Positions 33,901 through 46,932 of a DNA stretch of 64,000 bases are shown in pieces. The first letter of the stretch is position 1. The number at the start of each line of letters is the position of its first letter. The stretch is from the NCBI RefSeq assembly GCF_000264995.1, contig NW_006767444.1, positions 569,472 to 633,471 on the forward strand. Reading direction: 5' to 3'. The DNA is from Punctularia strigosozonata HHB-11173 SS5 (Eukaryota; Basidiomycota; Agaricomycetes; Corticiales; Punctulariaceae). The position numbers were made by a program, and so were the translations under genes. The notes beneath the pieces are model-generated. The model made no database searches. It saw only the letters and a list, made by a program, of their open reading frames with translations, and was not told where the DNA came from.

Positions 33901-36900
33901 GGTTCAACCGCGAGACTGTCTGACCAGTCAAAGTCCAGTGACTGCAGCAACTCAATGATACGAACATGCGACTGGCCAACGTCGTGGAAGGGCCGAAGCA
34001 GATCATCGCCTTGCTGGTCATCGTAGTACCCCTCGTTGCTCTCGAAGAGAAGTCGGAGTAGGTCGTCGACGCCCTTGTGGTGCCTCTTCGAGGTAAGGAT
34101 GTGCAGCTCGAGCGCGACAAGATCCAAGACGAGCGATCGCAAGCGTAAGAACGAGCTGGTGGCAGCGACGGTGGATATCACCCGTGAACCATCGTCATAT
34201 ACGAGTTCGATAAATGGATCGTCTTCCGCGGGGGGAGCCTTGAAAGGGATGGCAACCAAGTGGCGAGCGAAGAAATCTTCCTGGGTGCGAAGATAACGCA
34301 TTGTCATCTCCGAGGTACGTGGATGAACACAGAGCTGATGGACCACCCGGTAGCAGCGTTCCGCAAGAGTAGGAAGAGTCAGGAAAAGCGGATCGGCGAC
34401 GATCGTACGTTCTTTGCGCTTTCCCTTGAGTCTCGGAACGCCTTCGTTAAGTAGGTCGAGGATGACATGGATGCAGCTTTGTTGTGCGCCGAGGGCATGG
34501 GGGTCTTGGATGGCTTCGACGTCCAGACCGCCAAAAAGAAGCAGATGGGCCAAATTCGGGAGCGGTTTTCCGTTCCGCGTATTTTGTATGAGCAGGTCTA
34601 GAGCGGCAAGCCGTGTAGCTTGGGGCGCAATATCAAGGGAGTCGTCGATGTCAGGTGCACCAGCTCCGGTGCTATCTTCCATGGTCATCTCTGCTGATGC
34701 CACGTCGTCCTCGCTGTCGACGGCGATGATGCGTCTAAACCCAGCCAAGATCCTCTCCGAATCCGGACTGTGGTCGATGAGAGTCGCGAGCTTGCTGAAT
34801 GCATGAGAAGCGGAGAGCTCTTTCAGTATCTTGATGGCCAAGTAGGTAAGTTCCGCGTATGAAGGGAAGGCGACGTACGCCGCGATAGCAGGTACGTAGT
34901 GCGGTGCGAACGAGAGTGCCTGGTCAAACTTCAGGAAGTATGATCGCGGGTGGGCTATCCCAACGATCGGCGCGCTGTCAAACTCAGAAAGGAGAGGAAT
35001 GATCACGTCCAAGAATATGTCTTGGATCTCCAGAACGCGATGTACGATGCGGAGCACGCGCACAATCGTGCTCGCAAAGTCCGGCTCGATCTCCGCAATC
35101 CCCTTGTCGAAACCCTCCACACCTTCCACGACGTAACCCAAGATGGTGCTCTGGAGCGGCGTCTGCGTTAGCAGTCTCTTCATCACGTCGTAACCTGGGT
35201 GGGTCAGGAATGGAATAAGCGTCTCCATCAACAAGGTTCCGTTGTCCGCCGCCGACACCAGCGTCTCTAGCTCATAGCTCCCCAGACATCTCTCGACGTA
35301 ACAGAGGCAGAGGTCATTCATTCTCCATCGGTCGGACGGCTGTTGAAATTCCCGCGTCCCGATCTTCGCGAAAACCTCATCAATGACGAACGCTGTGAAG
35401 GGTCCCGCGCCGGGAAGCCTATAGGGTGCGCCGAGCTGATCAGGAACAGAGTTGATTAACCCCGAGTCCGCAGTGCCAAGTCGCTCCTTGAGGGGCAGGC
35501 GCTTGGGGGTGTGTATGAGCGTGGCGAGGAGCTTGAGGAATGGTAGTGTTGCCGGGTAGAGCTTGTATACTGCCTCGACCTCCTCAAGCTCCACCTCGAC
35601 GCCCTTCACAGGAGCAGTCAAGACGCCGGCCCCACTGTCCTTCCTGACATTGATCACTTCCAGCCGCTCCATCAGCAACCATACCGCCCTGCATATCTCT
35701 AAAACCGCTCCTCCGGCCACCGAGCTTGAACCTGGTTCGCAGAAAGCTGACAGAGTCTCAAACAGCGCTCCCTTGAGCTCCAAGGGCACAGGAAGGGGTA
35801 TGAGAGCCACCAGTGCCGGAATGGCACGGAACTGAGCATGGCTAGCGATCGCTGTCCGTACCGCAACTGAGAACGATACGACTGTCCCCAGTAGGCGGAG
35901 GAAGGCTTGAGCGAACAGAACATCCTTAGCGTTCAGTTGTATAGGGGCGTGGCTAGCTGGCGCCGCCGTCGCTGACCCAGGAAGTGGAGAATGCGAATGC
36001 CAACCCGTGGTCCCGGAGACTTGCCCATGCGTCGAGCTAACCCTCTCATGCTTCGGGGCCCCTTGTGCTGCCCAGTTATCCAGCAAGCCGAAAATAGCCA
36101 CCCAACTGACGCTGGAGGCGCCTCCCATGTTGCTGATACCGTCGCCTCCACCACGCGCGACGAAGTTATAACACAGCTCCGCGCATTGTCGTCCGTGGGC
36201 CAGCCCGCTAAGCATGTCGTGCAGCGCGGTACACATCGCGGTGTCGCGTGGCTGAGTCGACCACACGCTCCACTGGAGGAACGAAGGAAGCTTCGGCGTC
36301 TGAATCTCGACGATCTCAGGGTAAGAGAGACCAGAGGGCGAAGGAAGTGGCGCAGAGCCCCAGAATTGCAAAGCTCGTTCGGTTGGGAGCGCTGTGTAAA
36401 GAACACCGATGAAGGAGAAGAGAATAGCAATGTCGTTCCGGGGTGGAGCGCCTGTCCCGTCAGCATCTTCAGAACCGCCACCTTGGCTTGGTCCAGCAGC
36501 GCCCAGCTGTCCCGGCCGGAACGCCCGAGAGCGCTCAGGTCGACCATGTGCTCCTGCCAATACTAAGTCTTCTTGACGCTGCTTGATCTTTCGCAGTTCA
36601 CTTGAGGCATGCGAAATAAGCCCACGGACCAGGCTCTCGAACGCCCCCAGTACTTCGGGCTTGAACTCGACGGGAGGGGCCGGCGGGGTGTGGTTCGGAT
36701 CGGCGGTTTGTATGGTGTGTAAGAGCGAGGGAGGGGGGTACGACGATCGCTGAGACCGTGACTGCAGGGACAAGGTGGCAAGGGCCAGGTACGCAAAGGC
36801 ATCGCCTTGCACGGCGTTCCAAATCTGAGTCTCGAGCTGTTCGGTACGAAAGCCTTCACGGGCCTCCAAGCTCCCGTCTCTTCGTCTTGCTTCGGTCAAG

Positions 36901-38061
36901 AACAGAGTCCACCTCAGCAACACCACCGCTTTAAGGCCAGGTACTGTCCATTTGTTCATGACGTCCATCTTGTTCTTCATATGTGCAAGCACGGTCTGAT
37001 CGATCGCGAGCCTTGCCCGCATGTCCGAGCTCAGCGAGCCGGGAGGGGACAGCGACGAATCGAAGACCGCGAGGACGGCGGCCAGCATATGGTATGTAAG
37101 GGGGTGGGAGGGATTAGACGCAAGCCAGTCGACGAGTGTCGTGACTTCAGCCGGTGACGGGTAGGCCATGCGGGAAAGGAGGTAGAGGGTAGTAGCGAGA
37201 GCTCGCCGTTCGTAGGCAAGGGAGGAGAGCCGGATAGAAAGGATGTCTGCACCTAACGTAGCGTTCACTCCTGCAAGACGTTGCATAATCAGTCACCGTG
37301 ATGGACAGTGCAAGCGTTTAACACTTTTTCTGACCTTGTTGAGCCTGCGAAGGTATGGTGGTATTAGAGACCGCGTTTTGCTTCGCAGCTTCTACTTGAG
37401 CTATGGTCTTCCCCAAGTTTTCGACCTCGTTCATCAACTTCGCGAAAAATGTGGCTCCCTGACTGGTACCCAAAGCTCCTGATCCTTGTCCAGGCGCCTT
37501 ATCCTTAGGCAACAGCCCCTGCCTGACGAACACGTCCAGCCTCTTGAACAACGTGGGCGCTTCATCGTTCTCCGCCACCATCGCCGCCTCTAATATGTAC
37601 CTCAAGCAGTCCACCAGGTCTCTCCTCCGCTTGTGGTACTCAAGTAGGGTGGCTTCGACGCATTCTGCAGGCGTGATATTCGGGTTGTGTACCGCCACGT
37701 CGTGCAGTAGGGCGGAGACCACGCGTTCGGAGCATTCGAGGTGCTGGGAGAGAAATATAGCTTGACGCGCGAAGTCCACATTGACGGCAAGAGTTTTGCC
37801 GTCGATGGTTGTCTTTCCTGCAAGAAAGAACATAGCACGAGTCAATATACATTTCTGATGTATCAGTTGGAACTGCAACACACCGGATTCCAGTTCCCTT
37901 TGTTCAGCAGGGCTACGCGGGCCAATCTGAAACAGTCTACGCAGAGCTGTTCTATGCGCGGCAAGTTCGTCGAAGAGTTCCTGCTCGCCGTGGTGGCTGC
38001 CTCGTGCATTGGCGTTCAGGGCAGCCAGCAACACGGCGCGCAGTCTCGCGCATGACTCCAT
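30990..38061 (-). CDS. NUP192: Nucleoporin Nup192/Nup205, inner ring scaffold
   Basis: The product is the very large alpha-solenoid scaffold of the nuclear pore inner ring (Nup186/Nup192/Nup205 family). The N-terminal exon starts MESCARLRAVLLAALNANAR at 38061. An intron (about 37819-37881) and a second intron (near 37274-37338, joining SQAQQ to GVNATLGADILSIRLSSL) lead into one exon of roughly 4.6 kb. Family blocks include LSSLAYERRALATTLYLLSRMAYPS near the N-terminus and the long helical body. At the C-terminus, short exons between 32600 and 30990 contain HFAILSLSARCLG, SVLKKATALRQAIVSYLG and MLLLLLWRHLTQYW; the last resembles the conserved end of Nup205. The stop is at 30990-30992, and total length is roughly 2,100 residues, in the usual range. 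Exon edges in the C-terminal 1.6 kb are approximate. It is divergent from Naa30 with 172 bp between starts. Confidence 0.92.
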
Positions 38062-38233
38062 CGCAAATTCGTTAGATCCTTTCTCTGCGCGTCGTTTTGT
38101 GTCGTGGCCGCTAGAAGTCGCAGAGTTGTGAGGAGGTCGTGGATGAAGTCAAGACGCGTTGAAGTCAGAACGGACGCGTCGACAAATCGGCTTGTCTCTT
38201 GCCTCCACCTCTCATCATATATACGTAACCCTT
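38062..38233. promoter_or_regulatory. Short divergent promoter NUP192 / NAA30
   Basis: Only 172 bp separate the two divergent start codons, so the promoters must overlap or be shared. A catatatatacg TATA-like tract lies at about 38215-38226, close to the NAA30 start. Confidence 0.5.
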
Positions 38234-39171
38234 ATGTCGATCTACTACCGCCAATATGCAGGCGAGGGCGATCTTCCGGCGATCATGTCGCTCGTTCAGA
38301 CGGAGCTGAGCGAACCCTACGTGATCTACACGTATAGGTATTTCCTCGACCAGTGGTACGCACGCGCCCATCCTGTTATTTCTTGTGTATCTGACGGACC
38401 ATCATCCCAACAGGCCTCATCTAGCATTTCTTGTGAGTATGGTGAACTCGGGTCCGGCTTCCTGTCCTCAGTTTCCCCCGATGAATAGGCCTTTCCAGAA
38501 TCCGAACCGGAGCAGCCCTCTACGCATCGCGCGGACGCACAACTCGGCTCTTCACACTCACAGTCATCTTCAAAACCAATAGGCGTCATCGTTTGCAAAC
38601 AAAGCATGCACCGTGAAAAGGCCAACAGAGGCTATATCGCGATGCTTAGCGTTAATCCCCAATGGCGAAAACGAGGCATCGGTTAGTCCGTCAAGCCTGT
38701 GTTGTCGTGTTTTTCGCCTCTTGTTCGCGTATATCAGACCACATCATAACACGACTAATCCGTTCTCTTTTGTCTCCAGCTACCGCCCTCGTCTCCAAAT
38801 CGATCGCTGAGATGCGCGCCCGGGAGGTAGATGAAGTCGTATTAGAAACCGAGTTCGACAACGCCTCCGCTATCTCACTGTACGAATCACTCGGCTTCAT
38901 TCGGGAGAAGCGATTGTTCAGGTTCTACCTGAATGGCAAGGACGCGTTTAGGTTAATCCTGAGCCTGCAACCCCCAGCGCATATGGAGAGGACAGTGATC
39001 CCGCGTGCCGAAAGAACGGAATCCGCTCAAGCAGTGTCAGACGTGCACTACTCTACGGGAACCATTCAGGAACAGGACGAAGATGATGATGCAGATGTGC
39101 CAGTCACCGCACCTAGCGGGTGGAGGATGCGCGAGGGGAGTGCCTCCGATGACGGCGAGGAACCGACGTGA
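38234..39171 (+). CDS. NAA30: NatC catalytic subunit Naa30 (Mak3), N-alpha-acetyltransferase
   Basis: This is a GNAT-fold enzyme that transfers acetyl from acetyl-CoA to protein N-termini of the Met-hydrophobic type, in a complex with Naa35 and Naa38. The first exon reads [20 protein letters not shown], then [18 protein letters not shown], diagnostic for Naa30. After introns come [42 protein letters not shown] and [16 protein letters not shown] is the acetyl-CoA-binding R/QxxGxA motif. Then come [20 protein letters not shown] and [19 protein letters not shown]. An acidic C-terminal tail of about 65 residues (EQDEDDDAD) extends beyond the catalytic core. The stop is at 39169-39171. Introns are near 38353-38412, 38431-38572 and 38683-38779. 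Confidence 0.93.
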
Positions 39172-40302
39172 CAGGAGTATCGTTCAAGAACGACGAGCTC
39201 GAGCAGTGCACCACAGGCGTCATCACGCCATCGTGAACACTTGCGAGATCTGGTCCCTCGACGAAGCATTGAGCGGGCACTCCGCGTCTTGGCAAGATCG
39301 ATCGTAACGATGACATATACCCAACGAAGCGAGTAATCGCCGCCCTTAGACACCTGGACCAGTTGACTTGTTCTTCTCGGGGCCGCTGTTGCACCCATGT
39401 ACCAACAGGTTCGATTGGAAACAACGTGCGCATATGCGAAGACCGGAGGTCAGAAGAGCTGTCTCTGTCACAACACCGTACACATATCAACACGCCTTGG
39501 AACATTCTCGTTGGCAAAGGCGGATGCAGGGTAAACTTGGAAGTCTTCGGTCTAGGCAATAGGGATGAAGCGCTGCGCCATCTGTGGTTTGCCATAACTC
39601 GAAGTGCATACTCTTACATTCACTTGTGCACGTCAAATACGCCATGAATCCAGATCATCTAGATCCTGCCTCGTGCGATCATCGTGAAAGCTCAGGGACA
39701 ATTTTTCCACCGAGCACATTCTCGTTGCTGCCAAAGTATCGTACGTCCCGACATGTTTACTTATTTGTAGAGCCGTATTCTCTGCCCATATCGAGATTTC
39801 AAGCTGGCATGGATCGAGTTCATCAGACTCTGCCATTTCAGTCTGCGTGTTTACCATCAGCTGCCGCTGCAAATAGCTCTCATTGACGACGTTAACATTA
39901 CGGATCTTTCAGCATATTGTGCCAGGTTCATTTCATCTGGAGGTTCGGGCACGATGTGCCGTCGAGCATCAGGTGCATACCAGATCTTATAGGAGCAGAT
40001 GGTCGTTGGCGAAATTACTGTGTTCTTTTACTGTGTTTCGCGCCGGGCGCCCTAACATGCTTATCTGTGACTATGTGCGGTTCAGTGAAGTTGCTACTGG
40101 CCTTGAAAAGAAACGATGGGAGGAATAGTCACAGAAAAGCGAGTGGTTAGATTATGTGTATGCCGACCAGAAGTGCGGATGGATAGTTACAAAGTGTTGT
40201 GAAAGCTATACATTTGCGAAAGCGGAAGAAAAGGCGGGGTGAACCTGAACAGTGAAGTCATGAGGGGTAGTCTGAGGAATCCGCGACTGAAGATAGGGTG
40301 CG
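39172..40302. other. Convergent intergenic stretch, 1.1 kb
   Basis: It lies between the 3' ends of NAA30 (+) and the UBE2G1-type E2 (-). Short frames exist on both strands, but none shows a domain or an exon chain. I see nothing I can support. Confidence 0.45.
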
Positions 40303-41174
40303 CTAATCGAAGGCCTCTTCCGCACTCCGGCGGACCAGACGGCGAACCTTCTTCTTGTAGGCTAAAGAGCGACACTTAGCGAGCGGGATACGGGAGCAAT
40401 ATATTTAAGAAATACCTTCAAAGTTTGTCCTAACCTCTACCGCGGCGTCAACATTCGCAGGGCTGTCGAGGTTCGGCTTGTCCGCGGATAGGAGAGAAAT
40501 GACACTGAGGAGCTGATAGCGTGACCACGTGAGACGAAAGCATGGAACGTGCAAGACTCTGGCTTACGATCGACTCCACGGAATGCACCGGCAGCCACCT
40601 CTCTCCCGAGTCTTCGTAGCCGTATTGGTCTTCCCCAGGCGGATGTAATATGGAGATGCACACATTACCGTCGGGGTAAACTGGGATAACGATGTCATCG
40701 TTGGAAAGGATCAGCAGAATTGGTGCTGGGACATACTGTTTGGGTGCCACATGGGGGTGATGAACCGAAGCTTCGGTGGATTCAGGGGGAAGTCTGGCGG
40801 GAACGTCATCCGAGCCTTAAAGAAGCCACCTTCACTGCGAGCCACCATCCATCAACGACAAATCATGCGCTCAAGAACGTCGAACATACTACAGGGTATC
40901 TGGAGGGCTGATCACGAACGTCAGACACGATCGTCTCGGACAAGTGCATGGCAAGACGTACCCGATGATCAAGATCTCCCATTCGTATAGATTGTCATCA
41001 TCGACGAGCCCTTGCGGCCCGTACTACGTCAGGATATATTCAAGGCTGGCGCCATTCAGCGGCAAGCGACTTACCTGCTGAGAAGCCCTCAACCGGATGC
41101 TTAGTGAGCTCCGTGAGTTGACGCCGGAGCAGCAGAGTGTTAGATGCGGGTGCCGGGCTGCCTGGTTTCGACAT
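40303..41174 (-). CDS. UBC15: Ubiquitin-conjugating enzyme E2, UBE2G1/Ubc15 type
   Basis: This E2 carries ubiquitin on its active-site Cys. Exons on the minus strand assemble to a complete UBC fold: MSKPGSPAPASNTLLLRRQL (start 41174), TELTKHPVEGFSA, GLVDDDNLYEWEILIIGPPD, TLYEGGFFKARMTFPPDFPL, HPN and YPDGNVCISILHPPGEDQYG. Then come YEDSGERWLPVHSVESI, VISVISLLSADKPN and AYKKKVRRLVRRSAEEAFD. The catalytic Cys is in VCISILH. The insertion HPPGEDQYGYEDSGE is the acidic loop of the UBE2G/CDC34 class. The sequence follows human UBE2G1 nearly end to end. Introns are short and canonical; the stop is at 40303-40305. It is transcribed away from RPC2 from a shared 317-bp region. Confidence 0.92.
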
Positions 41175-41491
41175 TTCGTCCAAAGAGCACTAAGGCAGTA
41201 GTTCGTCGTCAGAAATGATATCTGACCAGTGACCGAAGCTGCGAGGGAGTAACCGATCTGCGATGGTGAGCACGATGAGGGTAAAGGGCACCGATAGAAC
41301 CACCATGCTGTTCTTATGTAGCGCAAGCACACGTGAGTCATTGAAAATGTCTCGGTGGTCCATTTGGCCCGGGCCTGCTTCACGCTTTGCAGATCCTCTC
41401 ACCGCTCCGGTAACAGTCCGCCTGCTGTTGCATCGTGGCTCAGGAGCCTCTTGTTCGGGGTTCGGTATCGGGGACAGCAGCTCCCGGCCAC
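41175..41491. promoter_or_regulatory. Divergent promoter UBC15 / RPC2
   Basis: The 317 bp between two divergent start codons contain no supported gene. The short frames here are non-coding in appearance. Confidence 0.45.
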
Positions 41492-44400
41492 ATGGCCACC
41501 CTCGACGAGGAAGAAAGCGAATGGGAGAAGCTCAATCGGACGAATTGGAGAGGCTTAGGATTGGCAGACCCTGTTAAGAACGTTGAGGTTCGTGAAAATC
41601 CGTGAGTCCTTGTCGGAACACGGTTGAACATGGACTCAACAGGATAAATGGCTGCTTCTGCCTGCCTTTCTCAAAGTCAAAGGTCTCGTAAAACAGCACA
41701 TTGACTCGTTCAATTACTTTGTGGACGTTGATATCAAGAACATTCTCAAAGCAAATAACAAAGTCACATCGGATGTGGATCCGCGTTTCTGGCTGAAATA
41801 TACGGACATCCATGTGGGCTTCCCCGATAGGACCGACGCGGACGCCATTGACAAGAGCGTCACCCCGCATGAGTGCCGATTGCGGGATACCACGTACAGC
41901 GCACCGATTTTGGTGACGATACAATATACACGCGGGAAGAGCGTCGTACGTCGGCCCAATGTCAGCATAGGGCGAATTCCCATCATGCTCAGGAGCAACA
42001 AATGCGTTCTTACTGGCAGGAACGAAGCGCAGCTAGCTCGCATGCTGGAGTGCCCGTTGGATCCTGGGGGCTACTTTGTTGTCAAGGGCACGGAGAAGGT
42101 CATCCTCGTTCAGGAGCAATTGAGCAAGAATCGAATCATCGTGGAGACGGATCCCGTCAAGGATGTCGTACAGGCCTCTTGCACATCGTAAGCCCTCTTT
42201 CTTGAAGTATTACTGCTATATCGGAGAATTGACGCCTTCACTACTGTAGATCCACTCATGGCGGCCTGAAGTCGAAGACATACGTCGCTACCAAGAAGGG
42301 CAAAATCTATCTCCGACACAACTCAATTCACGAAGACGTCCCAATTGTCATCGCGCTCAAGGCCTTAGGCTTCCAAGCGGACAAGGAGATTCTACTCCTG
42401 ACTGCAGGCAACTCGGAGGTTTACAAGTCAGCATTCTCCCCCAACCTCGAAGAAGCGGCCAAGCTTGGCGTGTTTACTCGCCATCAGGCGCTAGAATATA
42501 TCGGAAGTCGCGTTAAAGTAAACAGACGAGTCATCGGACCCAGGAGGCCAGCTTGGGAAGAAGCTATGGAGGCGCTTGCTACGATCGTTCTCGCACACGT
42601 CCCCGTTAACGGACTCGATTTTCGTCCGAAGGCCATCTTTGTCGCTACGATGACGAGGCGTGTGCTCATGGCGATGGCGGACGAGAAGATGGTCGACGAT
42701 CGAGACTACGTCGGAAACAAACGACTGGAGCTGTAAGTTCCTACGTCGACGGTATTTCGCTCGTGTCTAATCCGGTACCAGTGCCGGTCAATTGCTCGCT
42801 CTGCTATTCGAGGACCTCTTCAAGACCTTCAACTCGAACCTGAAGTCCGCGATAGACAAGGTACTCAAGAAGCCATCCCGGACGAATGAGTTCGACGCCT
42901 GGAATACCATGCAGTTCATGGGCGACCATATCACGTCGGGCTTCGTGCGCGCCATCTCAACCGGCAACTGGTCGCTGAAGCGTTTCAAGATGGAGCGTGC
43001 TGGTGTTACCCACGTTCTGAGCCGGCTCAGTTTCATCAGTGCGCTCGGTATGATGACGCGAATCAGTTCGCAGTTCGAGAAGACCAGAAAGGTCAGCGGT
43101 CCTCGCGCGCTGCAGCCAAGTCAATGGGGCATGCTCTGTCCCAGCGATACGCCCGAAGGAGAAGCTTGTGGGTTGGTCAAGAATCTCGCCCTGATGACGC
43201 ATATCACCACGGACGTTGAAGAGGAGCCTATAATCCGCATAGCCTATCTGTTAGGTGTCGAAGGTAAGTGGCGTTGCTTCTCCTCTCGTTCCTGGCATTG
43301 ATGAGATTTCCGTAAGATATTTGCTTGGCGTCCGGTGCCGAGGTTTACGGCCCTCATACCTTCGTGGTCCACGTGAACGGTACCATCATCGGCCTGACTC
43401 GATACCCCGCACGTTTCGTCTCAAACTTCCGCAAACTCCGTCGTGCTGGGCGTTTTAGCGAATTCGTCAGCATCTACGTCAATCACCACCACAGTACCGT
43501 GCACATCGCGACCGATGGCGGGCGTATATGTCGACCAATGATCATCGTGGAAAACCAGCGGCCACGAGTAACATCAGATCACATCTTAGTAAGATCAATC
43601 GATATCATGGCTTTGCATCAGTGTTTCACCCATGTCTCATTCTCCTATTGTGTTTAGTTGCTGAAGAAGGGCCAAGTTAACTTCGACGATTTCCTGAAGA
43701 AGGGACTTGTGGAGTATCTTGACGTGAACGAGGAGAATGACTCGTACATTGCCCTGTACGAAGCGAACATCGTATCGAGCACCACGCACCTCGAGATTGA
43801 ACCTTTCACAATCCTCGGAGCCGTTGCGGGTCTCATCCCGTATCCTCACCACAATCAATCTCCAAGAAATACGTACCAATGCGCCATGGGCAAGCAGGCC
43901 ATCGGAGCCATCGGCTTCAATCAGCTAAACCGCATCGAGACGTTGCTGTATCTGCATTGCTACCCCCAGCAGCCGATGGTCAAGACCAAAACAATTGAGT
44001 TGATCGGCTATGACAAGTTGCCCGCGGGACAAAATGCTACCGTTGCAGTGATGAGTTACTCCGGATACGATATCGAGGACGCCTTGATCCTTAATAAGGT
44101 CCGCGTGTATTTCTAGATCCGTGATTCACATCTGATGATTTCCATGCAGGCAAGTCTAGATCGGGGCTACGGAAGGTGTCAGGTCCTTCGAAAGAACCAA
44201 ACACTAATCCGCAAGTATCCTAATGGAACGTAAGCATCGTGAAGATAGAGTTGATGTTCTGCGCAACGAAGCTCACATGCTGTGCAGTTTCGATCGATTA
44301 GCGGACGCTCCGGTGGACGAGAACGGCGGAGTCCAGAAGAAATACGATATCATTCAGATGGACGGGCTCGCCGGCGTCGGGGAACGCGTCGACCCCGGCG

Positions 44401-45743
44401 ACGTCTACATCAACAAGCAGACGCCGACGAACGCGAACGATAATGCCTTCGTCGGTCAAGCAGCGTCAGTGCCATACAAGAACGCGCCGATGACGTACAA
44501 GTCACCCGTCTCTGGCTACATCGACAAGGTTATGATCACCGACACCGAAAATGAGCAGACGCTCATCAAGGTGCTGATGCGTCAAACACGGCGGCCGGAG
44601 CTCGGCGATAAGTTCTCCTCGCGGCATGGCCAGAAGGGCGTTTGCGGGCTGATAGTGAATCAGGAGGACATGCCGTTCAATGACCAAGGCATCGTTCCAG
44701 GCGAGTATCGCCATGCCACCGTCGTGTTCAACGGAACGCTGACGCGGGCCTGGGGCCCGAAACAGACTCCATCATGAACCCACACGGTTTCCCGTCCCGA
44801 ATGACGGTCGGCAAAATGATTGAATTGTTGGCTGGCAAAGTAAGCTTTTTCGCGCCACCACGGTCCCCGTGGCGCACTAACGATTGACGTCGTACGAAGG
44901 CCGGAGTGCTGTCCGGAAAATTACAATACGGTACAGCCTTTGGCGGGTCAAAGGTACGGATCTTTCGGAGCGGATGCTGTGGACACGAGACAATAATGAA
45001 CCATCCGGAGCTAGGTCGAAGACATGTCCCGGATTCTCATAGAGAACGGCTTCAACTATGCCGGAAAGGATATGTTGACGAGTGGGATCACCGGAGAGCA
45101 GATGGAAGCCTACGTCTACTTCGGGCCTATCTACTATCAGGTGCGTGATTCTCAACGAGAAGGCTCCGGCAACCAAAGAATATGACCGCCCTTTGCAGAA
45201 ACTCAGTAAGCGTGTAGCTTATCGTGTCTTCCATGCAAGCACTCATGACTGCGCCAGAACACATGGTCATGGACAAGATGCACGCCCGGGCGCGGTGAGT
45301 ATGTTCTAGCCCAAAATAACGAGACTCTCACAACGTGTTCTTGCCTTGCTCATGCTGTAGCGGGCCCCGCGCAACTTTGACGCGACAACCGACCGAAGGT
45401 CGCTCCCGCGAGGGCGGCCTGCGCCTTGGCGAGATGGAGCGTGACTGCCTCATTGGCTATGGCGCGACGCAGCTCCTTCTGGAGCGCCTTATGATCTCCT
45501 CCGACAAGTTTGAGGTGAACGCGTGTGCGGAGTGCGGGTTGATGGGCTACAACGGGTGGTGCACCTACTGCAAAAGCTCCAAGAAAATGGCGCAATTGAC
45601 GATCCCGTACGCTGCTAAGCTTCTGTTCCAAGAGGTCAGAATCCCTTCCTTTCCGCTTCGATGGTGGACGAGTATAGCTGATGCTGGGTCCCCAGCTCAT
45701 GGCGATGAATGTGGTCCCACGACTCGAACTGGATGATGCATGA
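41492..45743 (+). CDS. RPC2: RNA polymerase III second-largest subunit RPC2
   Basis: This subunit forms half of the active-site cleft of Pol III, which makes tRNAs, 5S rRNA and other small RNAs. It starts [20 protein letters not shown] at 41492, and [20 protein letters not shown] follows. Pol III-type blocks include [84 protein letters not shown] and [20 protein letters not shown]. Near the C-terminus, [16 protein letters not shown] is the four-Cys zinc site. The last exon reads [15 protein letters not shown], stop 45741-45743. One intron, 44701-44765, starts with GC (cag|gcgagt) and ends aacag; removing it gives [12 protein letters not shown] as expected, whereas reading through ends early. 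Other introns are GT-AG. Length is about 1,130-1,150 residues, normal for the family. Confidence 0.95.
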
Positions 45744-46932
45744 GGTTCCACGGTCTTTCATGTTTGCCAACCTTATTTTATGACTGTATTCTCTCCCGCG
45801 TCGCTATCTCATAATCGCAATGTATCCATAGGAATTCAATGCCAGGTACTCCAATCTGCCCACCGTCGTGAATGGATACGCAAAGTTGCGCATGGTTGGC
45901 GGACTGGATGATGAAAGATCCCCCGAATCCGTACCTACTTGGCCCGGAACATTCAGGCGTTCTTCTAGGTCAACCATTGGCTGACGGGTTCTCGGCGTAA
46001 CTTCAACGCCGAAGCTCCGCTCAAGGCAGATACTACAGCGCGACGAAATCGGTGTATCCGAACGTCGTGCTGACGACATCAAGCGAAGCACCTGACTGTC
46101 ACGACGTCTAACAAGCCAAAGTCGGTGCCTCCGTGTCATCGCACGCAATGATCAACCGTCTGCGTATCGCTGCGGTGAAACGATTGCGCGTGCGGCGATA
46201 CAATCGGGACCGTATAGGACGCGATGCAGATCCCTTTGTGTGCGACGCCATTGACGCAGCCATTGACCGCCACGATCGAGCCATGGCGCGCACCCGCTGG
46301 TACTTGGCATCGTTTTATCTATCCTCTGAGAATCAAATCCTGAATGAGAGCCGGAGTCGATTTTTGCGGAGTAGAGTATCTGAGTTTTCCCTGGTTGCTT
46401 CTGCCCAATTGCAATCCACCAGAGCGTCGGAACAAATTCGGGAACTGAGCACCCTGTTGGATTGGACTGCCAAGGGCACTACTGTCGGTTCCATATGGCT
46501 TGGACTCCCGCGGCGGTGAACGCGCGAGCATCGGCCAGTGTCGGCAGGTGTCGGCCCATGAGAATCGGAGGGTGAAGAAGTTGGCGGCTTTGGCTGCGAA
46601 TATCCAAACTTTTTCTGCCCGGGTATGAATGGAAAATCACACGATGGCAGCCGCGCCCGTCGTGCCTGTCGCCAAACTGGTGTGCTCCTGCGTCGAAACA
46701 ACTAGGCTGAGGCTAGCGGGATGCTCGCCGTCAACGATCGCATTGATGCCATCGCACTTACACCGACGCTATTCGTGGAAACGGCACCGCCACCCGCTAT
46801 TCCACGTGTATCGCGAGCGCCCGACAGCCAAGCTCTGAGTCTCTCTCTCTCTCAGCTCAGGCTTGCAGTCGCCAATCTTGGACCGGTCTCTTATCACCAA
46901 CTGAAGTAACTCGGCCCCGTACTCTCTCGGAT
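45744..46932. other. Intergenic stretch, 1.2 kb
   Basis: It lies between RPC2 and UBC7, both on the plus strand. A plus-strand frame of about 125 codons (46139-46519) is Arg-rich and resembles no family I know; a minus-strand frame overlaps 45804-46148. Neither is supported. A short CT repeat (tctctctctctc) occurs at about 46839-46852, near the UBC7 start. Confidence 0.45.

Noticed and set aside
37240-37286. ATG near 37286 as the start of Nup192
   Set aside because: The codons before GVNATLG belong to an intron; the upstream exons join in phase and carry the N-terminal solenoid.
39113-39595. Minus-strand gene between NAA30 and UBC15
   Set aside because: The frame is open, but its sequence has no domain and overlaps the 3' end region of NAA30.
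44701-44777. Continuation of RPC2 through [14 protein letters not shown] to a stop
   Set aside because: It destroys a universally conserved block. The GC-AG intron explains the open read-through.
46139-46519. Arg-rich plus-strand gene before UBC7
   Set aside because: It is a single open frame without splice support or family resemblance.
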